From NCBI GenBank assembly GCA_031278755.1, contig JAITJV010000307.1, positions 1-6,199 of the forward strand: a stretch of 6,199 bases of DNA, read 5' to 3'. The notes under the pieces were generated by a model. The model had not been told where the DNA came from. It saw nothing but the letters and a program-made list of their open reading frames with translations, and ran no database searches. Source of the stretch: Treponema sp. (GTDB taxonomy: Bacteria; Spirochaetota; Spirochaetia; Treponematales; Breznakiellaceae). Position numbers and translations under genes: made by a program. Each line of letters opens with the position of its first letter. The first letter of the stretch is position 1. Of the stretch, positions 1 to 6,199 are shown piece after piece.

Positions 1-1851
1 TTTTATCCCGACGGCGACGGCAATGTCGTCAACCCCGTCGGTCTTGGCGTGAGGCAGGGCAATGCCGTGCTCCATGCCTGTACTCATGGTTTTTTCCCGC
101 CTGAACACGTCTTCAAGAACTTCGCCCCTGTTTTTAAGTTTCCCGTTTTTGTCCAGAACATCTACAAGCTCCGCGATAATTTCCTCCTTTGTGTCCCCCA
201 CAAGATCGGTAATGACGTTTTCCGCCTCTATGATGGAAAGCGCGTCTATCCGCGCGCGGCCTTCCATGTCGGCAAGCTCCTGCTTCATGCGTTCCGGATC
301 GGAAGATTCCTTGAGCTTTGCGATAGAATCGTTCAGGGAAAGAATCACTTCATATACTGCCGTCCTTACAAAGGGAAGATCCTCGCCGGCGGTTTCTATG
401 CTTATCTTCTTCCCGGTTTCGGTAACGGAAAGAGAAATATTGTCCTTGCGGGCATGGCATATCCCTTCGTTGATATTCATCATCTGAACATAAAAGCCTT
501 CGGCCCTGAGATTCTTGATAAGGAAATCCACGACGAGGCCGGTAATTTCATCGGATGAAAATTCCCATTCCGCCGTCCCCGTGTCATCCCCTTTAACCGG
601 CCTGCGCGTTCCCGATCCCTTTACGGAGAGGGCCGAGTTAAGCAGGGGCGGCGCGGCAAGGGTGGTAATAAAAGTCATGACAATGACGATCGCGAAGAGT
701 CTGCCGTCAAGTATTCCCGACGCCATCCCTATGCCGGCGATGATAAGGGCCACTTCCCCCCGGGGAATCATGCCGGCCCCTATGCGGAGGGCGCCCCTTC
801 TGTTAAAGCCCAAAAGCAGGGCCGGCCCGCCGCAGCCCGCAATCTTTGCAAATATGGCGGTCAGCGTGTAGACCGCGCCAAAAGCAAGCACGCCGGGGGC
901 AAAAATTTCCCGTACGTCCACCATCATCCCCATCACGGCAAAAAACACCGGGACAAAAAATTCATAAAGCCCGTGAATCCTGTCCTGAATAACCGCGGCT
1001 ATATCCGTTTTGGAAAGCGAAAGGCCCGCTATATAGGCGCCTATGATCATCGCCAGCCCCTGCTTTTCAAAAAAACCCGCAAGGAGCAGCGCCAGCCCGA
1101 GGGAAAGGACCGAGAAATCATAGCTGTGCCTGAAAAGTTTGAGAAAACGGGCAAGCTGCCGCGCGAAAACAAGGCCCAGCGCGGTAAAACCCAGCCAGAT
1201 CCCGAAGGCCCTGCCCGCTATGCCGAGAACCATGGACGCCGAAAGCCCGCCGCCTGAATGTCCCGACGCAAGGGCGATGACTCCAAGAACTACGGCAAGC
1301 GCGATAATCCCAAGCACGTCGTCAAAAACGGCGGCGGCAAGTATCGTAACCCCTTCGGGCGAATCCATTTTTTTCTTGTCCGAAAGTATACGCGCGGTTA
1401 TTCCAACCGACGTCGCCGTGGAAAGAATTCCGAGAAAAAGGCAGCGCGGATCGATGAATGAAACACCGAGCAGGACGGTCCCCATCAGGGCGCCCAGCGC
1501 AAATGAAAAGATCACCCCGCCCATGCCTATGACGCCGCCCGCAACCGAGTAACGGAGAAAAAGGCCGATGTCCGTTTCAAGCCCTGATGAAAAAAGCAAA
1601 ATGATCGACGCAACCGTCGCAAAGGAATAAAGTTCCGGGCTTACCGCAAGCCCCTCGCCGGGGGGAAAAAGACCGCGGGGGAAACCGGGCAGGGCGACGC
1701 CGCCAAACGCATAGGGTCCTATGATCACCCCGGCAAGAAGTTCTCCCAGAACAGGCGGAATACCCGCGGTCTTTACCAGCCTTCCGCCCAACCGTACCGC
1801 AAACAGAATGATCCCCAACTGAAGCGCCAGTTCCGACATTAGTTCACTCAT
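1..1851 (-). CDS. CPA2-family cation/proton antiporter with C-terminal PTS EIIA domain (3' end outside window)
   Basis: Inner-membrane monovalent cation/H+ exchanger of the KefB/NapA-like CPA2 superfamily. I translated it by hand; 617 codons are open to the window edge, and the missing end is probably about 60 residues. Residues 1 to about 405 are hydrophobic and hold CPA2 landmarks: IPPVLGELLAGVIIGP at 31-46, LLFSSGLETD at 85-94, FDDVLG with the paired ion-site aspartates D177 and D178, and PRGEVALII from P363. A paired DD is typical of electrogenic members. Residues about 428-530 form a soluble region I do not recognise. From about 533 a PTS EIIA type-2 domain begins; its HGIALPH motif (595-601) supplies the likely phosphorylated His601 (codon 49-51). 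The ATG at 1851 has AGGAAGG five bases upstream and overlaps the phosphatase stop by 8 bases; an in-frame ATG at 1839 is the alternative. The transported ion and the phosphate donor are not shown. Family is confident; regulation by phosphorylation is inference. Confidence 0.9.
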   Translation of the reverse strand, partial: MSELMSELALQLGIILFAVRLGGRLVKTAGIPPVLGELLAGVIIGPYAFGGVALPGFPRGLFPPGEGLAVSPELYSFATVASIILLFSSGLETDIGLFLRYSVAGGVIGMGGVIFSFALGALMGTVLLGVSFIDPRCLFLGILSTATSVGITARILSDKKKMDSPEGVTILAAAVFDDVLGIIALAVVLGVIALASGHSGGGLSASMVLGIAGRAFGIWLGFTALGLVFARQLARFLKLFRHSYDFSVLSLGLALLLAGFFEKQGLAMIIGAYIAGLSLSKTDIAAVIQDRIHGLYEFFVPVFFAVMGMMVDVREIFAPGVLAFGAVYTLTAIFAKIAGCGGPALLLGFNRRGALRIGAGMIPRGEVALIIAGIGMASGILDGRLFAIVIVMTFITTLAAPPLLNSALSVKGSGTRRPVKGDDTGTAEWEFSSDEITGLVVDFLIKNLRAEGFYVQMMNINEGICHARKDNISLSVTETGKKISIETAGEDLPFVRTAVYEVILSLNDSIAKLKESSDPERMKQELADMEGRARIDALSIIEAENVITDLVGDTKEEIIAELVDVLDKNGKLKNRGEVLEDVFRREKTMSTGMEHGIALPHAKTDGVDDIAVAVGIK

Positions 1852-2701
1852 ACCGGCCTTCCTGAAAGCCTTCGGTCTTGCGCAATATTGCTTCCGCTAT
1901 TTCCGCAAAACCTTCACCGCATTCCTTTGAGGAGACAAAGCCGGGAAAATCACTGATAAGGTTTTCATAACGGTGAATGTTCGCCACCGCGCAGGAAAGG
2001 GGGAAGCGCGCGAACATCGGCTCGTCGTTGGGGGAATCGCCTACGAAAACCACCTGCCCTCCCCCGCAGCCTTTTCCCGCGCCCTCGGGCCGCCAGCCGA
2101 AGCGCCTGCTTAAAAAATGCTCCGCCATGGACAGCTTGTCGTACTTTCCCATCCAGACATTTACGTGTATGGAAGAAACCTTCGCCATGGCCCCCTCCTC
2201 CGCGGCAATGGCCCTGGCCCGTTCCGCGTCGCTCAGGGGCAGAACGGGATCTTCTTCGGCAAAATCAAGCGCTATGTCAAAGAGCCGCGCAAACTGATCC
2301 TTTGCATCGCGCAGTCCGGGCACTTCCTCAAAGGCCCGCCGCCGTATACGGGCAAGCGCCGGGTGGTCGTTCCGCACGGCGCCGGGATGGTACTCCGCTT
2401 TAAGAACACGGCGGCGCAAAGGATTCGCGGTTCCGCCTGTCCGCGGCTCTTCCCAAAATACAAGCGCGCCGTTTTCACCCACCACTCCGTCAACCGGCCA
2501 TTCGCGGGCAATCATATCGCACCAGCCGGCGGGCCGTCCTGTAACGGGGATTACTTTAAGGCCCGCATCGTGAAGTTTCCAGAGGGCGTTGTATGACGAA
2601 GCGGGGAGTTTTCCTTCCGCGGTGATGGTATCGTCAATATCCATGAGTACATAACGCACGGCGGCGGCTTCCGCCCGGATCATCTCCGCAATGGGCCTCA
2701 T
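1844..2701 (-). CDS. HAD-IIB family phosphatase, substrate unknown
   Basis: A 285-residue cytosolic hydrolase of the haloacid dehalogenase superfamily, type IIB cap (Cof, sucrose-phosphatase and mannosyl-3-phosphoglycerate phosphatase relatives). Motif I is DIDDT at 21-25, with D21 as nucleophile and D23 as acid/base. Motif II is PVTGRP at 52-57, with T54. Motif III lies in the segment SIHVNVWMGKYDKLSM (177-192), with K189 the likely lysine. Motif IV is VFVGDSPNDEPMF at 218-230, with D222 and D226 for Mg2+. GENGALVF at 75-82 and the cap (about 85-185) fit the type. From memory, the SSIHVN...YDKL and GDSPNDEPMF wording matches a widespread uncharacterised HAD subgroup. A glycine-rich stretch (GKGCGGG, 209-215) just before motif IV looks like an insertion. 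Stop codons just upstream in frame limit the start to the ATG at 2701, which has no clear Shine-Dalgarno. The stop overlaps the antiporter start. I cannot name the substrate; the neighbour does not settle it. Confidence 0.9.
   Translation of the reverse strand: MRPIAEMIRAEAAAVRYVLMDIDDTITAEGKLPASSYNALWKLHDAGLKVIPVTGRPAGWCDMIAREWPVDGVVGENGALVFWEEPRTGGTANPLRRRVLKAEYHPGAVRNDHPALARIRRRAFEEVPGLRDAKDQFARLFDIALDFAEEDPVLPLSDAERARAIAAEEGAMAKVSSIHVNVWMGKYDKLSMAEHFLSRRFGWRPEGAGKGCGGGQVVFVGDSPNDEPMFARFPLSCAVANIHRYENLISDFPGFVSSKECGEGFAEIAEAILRKTEGFQEGRYE
1857..1863 (-). promoter_or_regulatory. Shine-Dalgarno site of the antiporter gene
   Basis: On the minus strand this reads AGGAAGG, followed by a 5-base spacer and the ATG at 1851. 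It lies inside the last codons of the phosphatase gene. It supports the 1851 start over the in-frame ATG at 1839, which has no good site at proper distance. Confidence 0.65.
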
Positions 2702-2706
2702 GGCTT

Positions 2707-2736
2707 ATAATTACACGAATAAGCGGGGCGCTTCAA
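2707..2736 (-). promoter_or_regulatory. Speculative promoter before the HAD phosphatase gene
   Basis: On the minus strand TTGAAG (2731-2736) and AATTAT (2707-2712) are 18 bases apart and each matches the sigma-70 consensus at 4 of 6 positions. Transcription from it would start at or next to the ATG at 2701, giving a leaderless message. That would agree with the missing Shine-Dalgarno, but matches of this quality are common by chance. Confidence 0.2.
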
Positions 2737-2918
2737 GAGCGGCGGATTATCCTTTTAAGCGATCCCTGAAGCCGTCCGGGGAAATATAGCTGCTTTCCCG
2801 GCAGAAGATGCCGGCTCCGGGTCAGGACGATCGCCGCCGGGGGGCCGGAAACAAGGCCGGCGTCAAAATCGCCGCTTTCCATGGCGGTACGGCGTTCCGC
2901 TTCCGTTAATTTTATCAT
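2733..2918 (-). CDS. Possible small hypothetical protein, 61 residues
   Basis: An open frame on the same strand as its neighbours fills most of the gap, ending 31 bases before the phosphatase start. Its third codon positions are about 62% G+C (38 of 61 by hand count), which suits a gene in DNA of this composition but is not proof. The product would start MIKLTEAERRTAMESGDFD, has a mildly hydrophobic middle (GPPAAIVL) and a basic tail (LKRIIRRS). I recognise no domain, signal peptide or membrane span. The ATG at 2918 has no Shine-Dalgarno at proper distance, which counts against it. It could be chance, a leader-type peptide or a gene remnant. Confidence 0.22.
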   Translation of the reverse strand: MIKLTEAERRTAMESGDFDAGLVSGPPAAIVLTRSRHLLPGKQLYFPGRLQGSLKRIIRRS

Positions 2919-2952
2919 GATGCCGCCGGTATATTTTCACCGCCGCCTTCAT
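2863..2952 (-). CDS. Possible 29-residue basic peptide after ilvB
   Basis: The ATG lies 15 bases beyond the ilvB stop and has GGAG six bases upstream, the better ribosome site of the two small ORFs in this gap. The frame is short, rich in Lys, Arg and His, and overlaps the 61-residue frame out of phase, so at most one of them is likely real. There is no recognisable family. Confidence 0.12.
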   Translation of the reverse strand: MKAAVKIYRRHHDKINGSGTPYRHGKRRF

Positions 2953-2967
2953 GCAAGCTCCGGAAGT

Positions 2968-4668
2968 TTACATGATCTGTTCGTCTATGGGCGTTCCGCC
3001 GGGGACCATGGGAAGCACCCGCTCATCCCTGTCTATGACGGCCTCAACAAGCGCGGGCCTTCCTTCATTCAGATCGACAAGGGCCCTGTCCAGCGCCTCC
3101 TTAAGGGAAGGGCCGCTGTCCGCCCGGTACGCCGGAACGCCGTAGGCTTCCGCAAGTTTTACAAAATCAGGCCACGCGGGAAGATCCGTTTCCGAATAAC
3201 GGCCTTCGTAAAAAAATTCCTGCCATTGCCGCACCATGCCAAGAACGCTATTGTTAAAGACAACAATAAGAACGGGAATACGGCAGGATGAAAGCGTCGC
3301 CATTTCCGTACAGTTCATCCTGAAACAGCCGTCGCCTGAAAAAAGCGCGACAGGGCGGTCGGGATTGGCGAACTTCGCCCCTTCAGCCGCTCCAAGGCCG
3401 AAACCCATCGCCCCAAGGCCTCCCGATGTAAGAAAAGAACGGGGCTTTGTGAACGGATAGAACTGCGCCGTCCACATCTGATGCTGCCCGACGTCGGCCG
3501 CGATGATTGCGTTGCTCCCGAGCCGCAGCGCCGTTTCCTGTATCACCTCCCTCGGATGGAGGGCCGTTATTCTGTGGTAATCTTTGGGAACGGCCGCCTT
3601 CCATTTTTCAATTTTACCGCTCCAGCCTGAAGATTTTTTCCTTCCGCGGGGAAGTTTTTCAAGGAGGCGGGCAAGCACCGCTTTTGCGTCCCCTGTGATC
3701 CACGCATCGGCGCGTACATTTTTGTTTATTTCGGCGGGATCAATATCAATATGAATGATACGGGCGTTTTTCGCAAAAAGATCCGCCCGGCTTGTAACCC
3801 GGTCGGAAAAACGGACGCCTACGGCGATCAGAAGATCCGCCTTCTGCACCGCCTTGTTTGAAGCCGCGGTTCCGTGCATGCCCACAAGCCCCGTACAGAG
3901 CCTGTGGTCAGACGGAACGGCCCCTATTCCCATAAGGCTTACCGCGACAGGGGCGTTAAGAATCTCCGCAACCGCGGCAAGTTCATTATGCGCGCCTGAA
4001 CTTATCACCCCGCCTCCCGCGTAGATTACCGGGCGCTTTGCATTTTTCAGCATATCTGCGGCGCTTTCAATTTCCGCGCAGGTAAAAGTCTCCCGTTCAT
4101 TCCGCGCCGCAAGACGGCGGGCCCGCGCTCCCGCCGCCGCCTGCCCGCGCTCCCATTCGGTTTTCGCGGCGGCAACATCGCGCGGTATATCAATGAGCAC
4201 AGGGCCGGGCCTTCCGGAAGCCGCGACAATAAAGGCTTCCCTCACCGTTTCGGCAAGATCCCTTACATCCTTGACGATCCAGTTGTGCTTCACCACGGGC
4301 ATGGAAACGCCGGCTATATCCACTTCCTGAAAGTTGTCCTTGCCGAGCAGCGTAAGGGCGGCGTTTCCGGTAATCGCAACAAGGGAGACTGAATCCATAA
4401 AGGCGGCCGCAATACCCGTGATCAGGTTCGTAGCGCCGGGGCCGGAAGTAGCCATGCAGACGCCCGTCCTTCCCGTAGATCTGGCATAACCGTCGGCGGC
4501 GTGGGCGGCGTGCTGTTCGTGGCTTGTAAGTATGTGCCGTATGCGTTTTCTCTGGCGGTAAAGTTCATCGTAGATATGCAGCACGGCCGCGCCGGGATAG
4601 CCGAAGACCGTATCAACGCCGTGTTCGATGAGAACTTCAATTAGAATACGCGCCCCTGTGTACTGCAT
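2968..4668 (-). CDS. ilvB: Acetolactate (acetohydroxyacid) synthase, catalytic large subunit
   Basis: A TPP-, Mg2+- and usually FAD-binding cytosolic enzyme. It condenses two pyruvates to 2-acetolactate (valine, leucine) or pyruvate with 2-oxobutyrate to 2-aceto-2-hydroxybutyrate (isoleucine). The 566-residue length is normal. The N-terminal TPP domain has VFGYPGAAVL (21-30), the catalytic glutamate E51 in SHEQHAAHAADGYAR, and TSGPGATNL (74-82). FQEVDIAG (113-120) and GRPGPVLIDIP follow. The central domain carries GMHGTAASNKAV and GVRFSDRVT. The C-terminal TPP domain has GDG at 445-447 and NN at 472-473, the standard cofactor motif. W482 in MVRQWQ aligns with the tryptophan that favours 2-oxobutyrate in E. 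coli AHAS II. Start: the frame extends to an ATG at 4728, but that would overlap leuB by 56 bases and add a tail unlike the family. The ATG at 4668, 4 bases after the leuB stop, begins MQYTGARILIEVL as expected. GGAG at 4682-4685 is 13 bases away, so translation is probably coupled to leuB. No ilvN follows. Confidence 0.96.
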   Translation of the reverse strand: MQYTGARILIEVLIEHGVDTVFGYPGAAVLHIYDELYRQRKRIRHILTSHEQHAAHAADGYARSTGRTGVCMATSGPGATNLITGIAAAFMDSVSLVAITGNAALTLLGKDNFQEVDIAGVSMPVVKHNWIVKDVRDLAETVREAFIVAASGRPGPVLIDIPRDVAAAKTEWERGQAAAGARARRLAARNERETFTCAEIESAADMLKNAKRPVIYAGGGVISSGAHNELAAVAEILNAPVAVSLMGIGAVPSDHRLCTGLVGMHGTAASNKAVQKADLLIAVGVRFSDRVTSRADLFAKNARIIHIDIDPAEINKNVRADAWITGDAKAVLARLLEKLPRGRKKSSGWSGKIEKWKAAVPKDYHRITALHPREVIQETALRLGSNAIIAADVGQHQMWTAQFYPFTKPRSFLTSGGLGAMGFGLGAAEGAKFANPDRPVALFSGDGCFRMNCTEMATLSSCRIPVLIVVFNNSVLGMVRQWQEFFYEGRYSETDLPAWPDFVKLAEAYGVPAYRADSGPSLKEALDRALVDLNEGRPALVEAVIDRDERVLPMVPGGTPIDEQIM

Positions 4669-4672
4669 AAAT

Positions 4673-5806
4673 CTAGGAACGCTCCAGTTTACGGACCACC
4701 GCTTCGCCCATTTCCTTTGTCCCCACAATGCGCTCCCCGCCGTTCTTCACGGCGATATCCTCCGTCCGCAGCCCTTCTTCAAGAACGGCGTCCACCGCTG
4801 CTTCAAGGGCCGCCGCTTCGTTTTCAAGGCCGAAGGAATAGCGGAGCATCATCGCCGCTGAAAGTATGGTCCCAAGCGGATTGGCAATATTCTTTCCGGC
4901 AATATCGGGAGCGGAGCCGTGAATCGGTTCGTATATGCCCATGAGGGGACATCCCTTTTCACCACCCGGACGCGGAACGCCGGCGAGGCTTGCGGAAGGA
5001 AGAAGCCCTATGGAACCTGTCAGCACCGACGCCTCGTCCGAAAGGATGTCCCCGAACATATTGGATGTAACAATAACATCGAACGATCCCGGAGCGCGGA
5101 TAAGCTGCATGGCGGCGTTATCCACATACAGGTAAGATGTTTCAATTTCGGGAAACCGGGCGGATACGGCCGCCGACGTTTCACGCCAGAGCCGGGAAGA
5201 CTCAAGCACATTCGCCTTGTCAACAACGCATACTTTTTTCCGCCGTGTTCCCGCGGCCGCATAAGCGGCGCACAGCACGCGCTCGATCTCCGTGCGGGAG
5301 TACATTTCGGTGTCCCAGGCGGAAGATCCGTCTTCGCTCCGGCCGCGGCCGCCGAAATAAATTCCTCCGGTAAGTTCCCGCACGATAAGAAAATCGAACG
5401 CCGCTTTCCCTTCGGGATTGGAGGAAGCGAGCACTTCATCCTTAAGCGGACACGCCGAACGGAGATGGGGGTACAGCGCAACAGGACGCAGATTGACAAA
5501 CACCCCAAGGCCCTTCCGCAGCCCAAGGAGCGCCCGTTCGGGCCTTAATTCTCCGGGCAGGGCGTCCCATCCGGGTCCGCCCATGGCGCCAAGAAGCAGC
5601 GCGCCGCATTGTCCGGCCGCCTCCAGCGTTTCGGGCGGCAGCGGAACGCCCGTTTCATCAATGGCCCTGCCGCCCGCAAGAAGTTCCGCATAATGAAAAA
5701 CATGCCCGAATTTATCCCCCAGCGCGTCCAGAGCCTTGACGGCGGGAGCCGCCACCTCCGGCCCTATTCCGTCTCCGGGGATAAGCGCTATTGAATAATC
5801 CACCAT
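4673..5806 (-). CDS. leuB: 3-isopropylmalate dehydrogenase (also acts in the citramalate route)
   Basis: NAD+-dependent oxidative decarboxylase. It converts 3-isopropylmalate to 2-oxoisocaproate for leucine and, in citramalate-using organisms, beta-methylmalate to 2-oxobutyrate for isoleucine. The 377-residue product holds the family motifs in order: [10 protein letters not shown] (9-18), [10 protein letters not shown] (72-81), substrate arginines R97, R107 (NLRP) and R143, [11 protein letters not shown] (142-152), K197 in VVDKANVL, D229 in DNAAMQL, and D253 and D257 in [14 protein letters not shown] for the metal. [18 protein letters not shown] (293-310) is the NAD-binding loop. It is somewhat longer than the usual 350-370 residues, with apparent extra residues near 124-137 and 275-290. 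GPGW replaces the commoner GPKW. AAGGAG (5810-5815) lies only 3 bases from the ATG, so the GTG at 5803 (codon 2) is an equally plausible start. It sits 9 bases after cimA and 4 bases before ilvB. Confidence 0.96.
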   Translation of the reverse strand: MVDYSIALIPGDGIGPEVAAPAVKALDALGDKFGHVFHYAELLAGGRAIDETGVPLPPETLEAAGQCGALLLGAMGGPGWDALPGELRPERALLGLRKGLGVFVNLRPVALYPHLRSACPLKDEVLASSNPEGKAAFDFLIVRELTGGIYFGGRGRSEDGSSAWDTEMYSRTEIERVLCAAYAAAGTRRKKVCVVDKANVLESSRLWRETSAAVSARFPEIETSYLYVDNAAMQLIRAPGSFDVIVTSNMFGDILSDEASVLTGSIGLLPSASLAGVPRPGGEKGCPLMGIYEPIHGSAPDIAGKNIANPLGTILSAAMMLRYSFGLENEAAALEAAVDAVLEEGLRTEDIAVKNGGERIVGTKEMGEAVVRKLERS

Positions 5807-5809
5807 CGT

Positions 5810-5815
5810 CTCCTT
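5810..5815 (-). promoter_or_regulatory. Shine-Dalgarno site of leuB
   Basis: The minus strand reads AAGGAG within the 9-base gap between the cimA stop (TAG) and the leuB ATG. The spacer is 3 bases to the ATG at 5806 and 6 bases to the GTG at 5803, so the spacing slightly favours GTG as the real start. Confidence 0.7.
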
Positions 5816-6199
5816 CTACAGATACGCCTTGAAACGCCGTTCTATATCGCCTATCAGTTTATATTCAATCGAATCAACCAGCGCGGCGCGGCTCGCGTCA
5901 ATGATGTCCGCGGAAACTCCAACGGTGCTCCAGTTCCGCATGCCGTCCGTTGATTCAATAAGAACGCGCACGCTGGCGGCTGTAGCCTCGTTGCCGTCTA
6001 TGACCCTCACCTTGTAGTCGTCAAGCCTGACTTTTTCAAGCTCGGGGTAGAAGTGGACAAGCGCGCGGCGGAGGGCGCCGTCCAGGGCGTTCACCGGCCC
6101 GTCCCCTTCGGCGGCCGCTATTTCGTACTGATCCTCAACCAGCACTTTTACCCATGCGTGGGAACACGCGATGGCCGCCCCCGTCGGGTGTTCGCTTAC
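5816..6199 (-). CDS. cimA: (R)-citramalate synthase, C-terminal part (5' end outside window)
   Basis: CimA condenses pyruvate and acetyl-CoA to (R)-citramalate, the first step of threonine-independent isoleucine synthesis. Only the last 127 residues are here; the frame is open to the right edge, so the catalytic HMGL-like barrel lies beyond it. What is visible is the C-terminal LeuA-type dimer/allosteric domain. Its wording, GDGPVNALDGALRRAL, then FYPEL, DYKVRVIDG, ATAASVRVLIESTDG, WSTVGVSADIIDAS and ALVDSIEYKL, matches my recollection of the CimA family TIGR00977 more closely than 2-isopropylmalate synthase LeuA, which shares the fold. In this enzyme group the domain binds the end-product inhibitor, isoleucine in Leptospira CimA; inhibition here is inferred. 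A GTG at 6145 is an internal valine, not a start. The stop is 9 bases before leuB. Alternative: a LeuA paralogue, judged less likely. Confidence 0.88.
   Translation of the reverse strand, partial: VSEHPTGAAIACSHAWVKVLVEDQYEIAAAEGDGPVNALDGALRRALVHFYPELEKVRLDDYKVRVIDGNEATAASVRVLIESTDGMRNWSTVGVSADIIDASRAALVDSIEYKLIGDIERRFKAYL

Larger units (their letters stand above)
2702..2967. other. 266-base gap between ilvB and the HAD phosphatase gene
   Basis: This is the only long non-coding stretch in the window; the other junctions are 9 bases, 4 bases or an overlap. It probably separates the amino-acid operon from the phosphatase-antiporter pair. I looked for a missing ilvN, an RNA gene, a terminator and repeats. 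There is a perfect 6-bp hairpin with a 5-base loop at 2798-2814, but no T-run on either side. Two small minus-strand ORFs lie here and are listed separately at low confidence. Confidence 0.6.

Noticed and set aside
49..558. Plus-strand open frames up to 169 codons opposite the antiporter tail
   Set aside because: The minus strand reads a continuous antiporter-EIIA protein through the same bases with recognisable motifs; the plus-strand products show none.
1051..1085. Possible frameshift in the antiporter at a run of A residues (1069-1075)
   Set aside because: Reading the run at its printed length keeps the frame (LLLAGFFEKQGLAMIIGAYIAG), and the conserved sequence continues on both sides, so the gene is intact here.
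2798..2814. Perfect 6-bp inverted repeat CCGGCA/TGCCGG with 5-base loop, as a terminator
   Set aside because: No T-run follows on either strand, the stem is short, and such hairpins are frequent in GC-rich DNA.
4669..4728. Upstream ATG extending ilvB by 20 residues
   Set aside because: It would overlap leuB by 56 bases, and the added residues ([15 protein letters not shown]...) are unlike IlvB N-termini. The ATG at 4668 sits right after the leuB stop.
4919..5548. Plus-strand open frame of 209 codons opposite leuB
   Set aside because: It lies wholly inside leuB, which has all family motifs. The product is Arg/Gly/Pro-rich and resembles no family, as expected of an antisense frame in GC-rich codons.
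1..6199. Mobile element, CRISPR array, tRNA/rRNA or defence system
   Set aside because: I found no transposase, integrase, repeat-spacer pattern, tRNA-like fold or nuclease-type gene. Coding occupies about 95% of the window with metabolic and transport genes of similar composition.

Overview
The window is a dense, single-direction stretch of chromosome. Every supportable gene lies on the minus strand, so transcription runs from high to low coordinates. In that order it holds the end of a citramalate synthase (cimA), a complete 3-isopropylmalate dehydrogenase (leuB), a complete acetolactate synthase large subunit (ilvB), a 266-base gap with no confident gene, a HAD-IIB phosphatase, and a cation/proton antiporter that carries a PTS EIIA domain and runs off the left edge. 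By eye the DNA is moderately GC-rich, spacing is tight and Shine-Dalgarno sites are recognisable, as in a free-living anaerobe-type bacterium able to make its own branched-chain amino acids. The IlvB wording (ITGN, then LLGKDNFQEVDIAGV) recalls anaerobe lineages such as clostridia and spirochaetes. CimA plus an antiporter-EIIA fusion would fit a spirochaete, but I cannot fix the taxon from this window.

Right half (2968-6199): cimA, leuB and ilvB are separated by 9 and 4 bases and look like one operon. The gene order follows the chemistry of threonine-independent isoleucine synthesis. CimA makes (R)-citramalate from pyruvate and acetyl-CoA. LeuCD, not in the window, isomerises it. LeuB oxidises the product to 2-oxobutyrate. 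IlvB condenses that with pyruvate to 2-aceto-2-hydroxybutyrate. LeuB and IlvB also serve leucine and valine synthesis. No ilvN regulatory subunit gene follows ilvB.

Middle (2702-2967): a gap with two weak small ORFs, no convincing terminator and a speculative promoter just before the phosphatase gene.

Left half (1-2701): the HAD phosphatase and antiporter genes overlap by 8 bases and are probably translationally coupled. The antiporter has a full membrane domain with the DD ion-site motif, a middle cytosolic region I cannot assign, and an EIIA domain with its phosphorylatable histidine intact. This suggests control of ion exchange by a phosphotransferase chain.

I see no mobile element, tRNA, rRNA, CRISPR array or evident new defence system. 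The most notable items are the pathway-ordered citramalate cluster and the antiporter-EIIA fusion.
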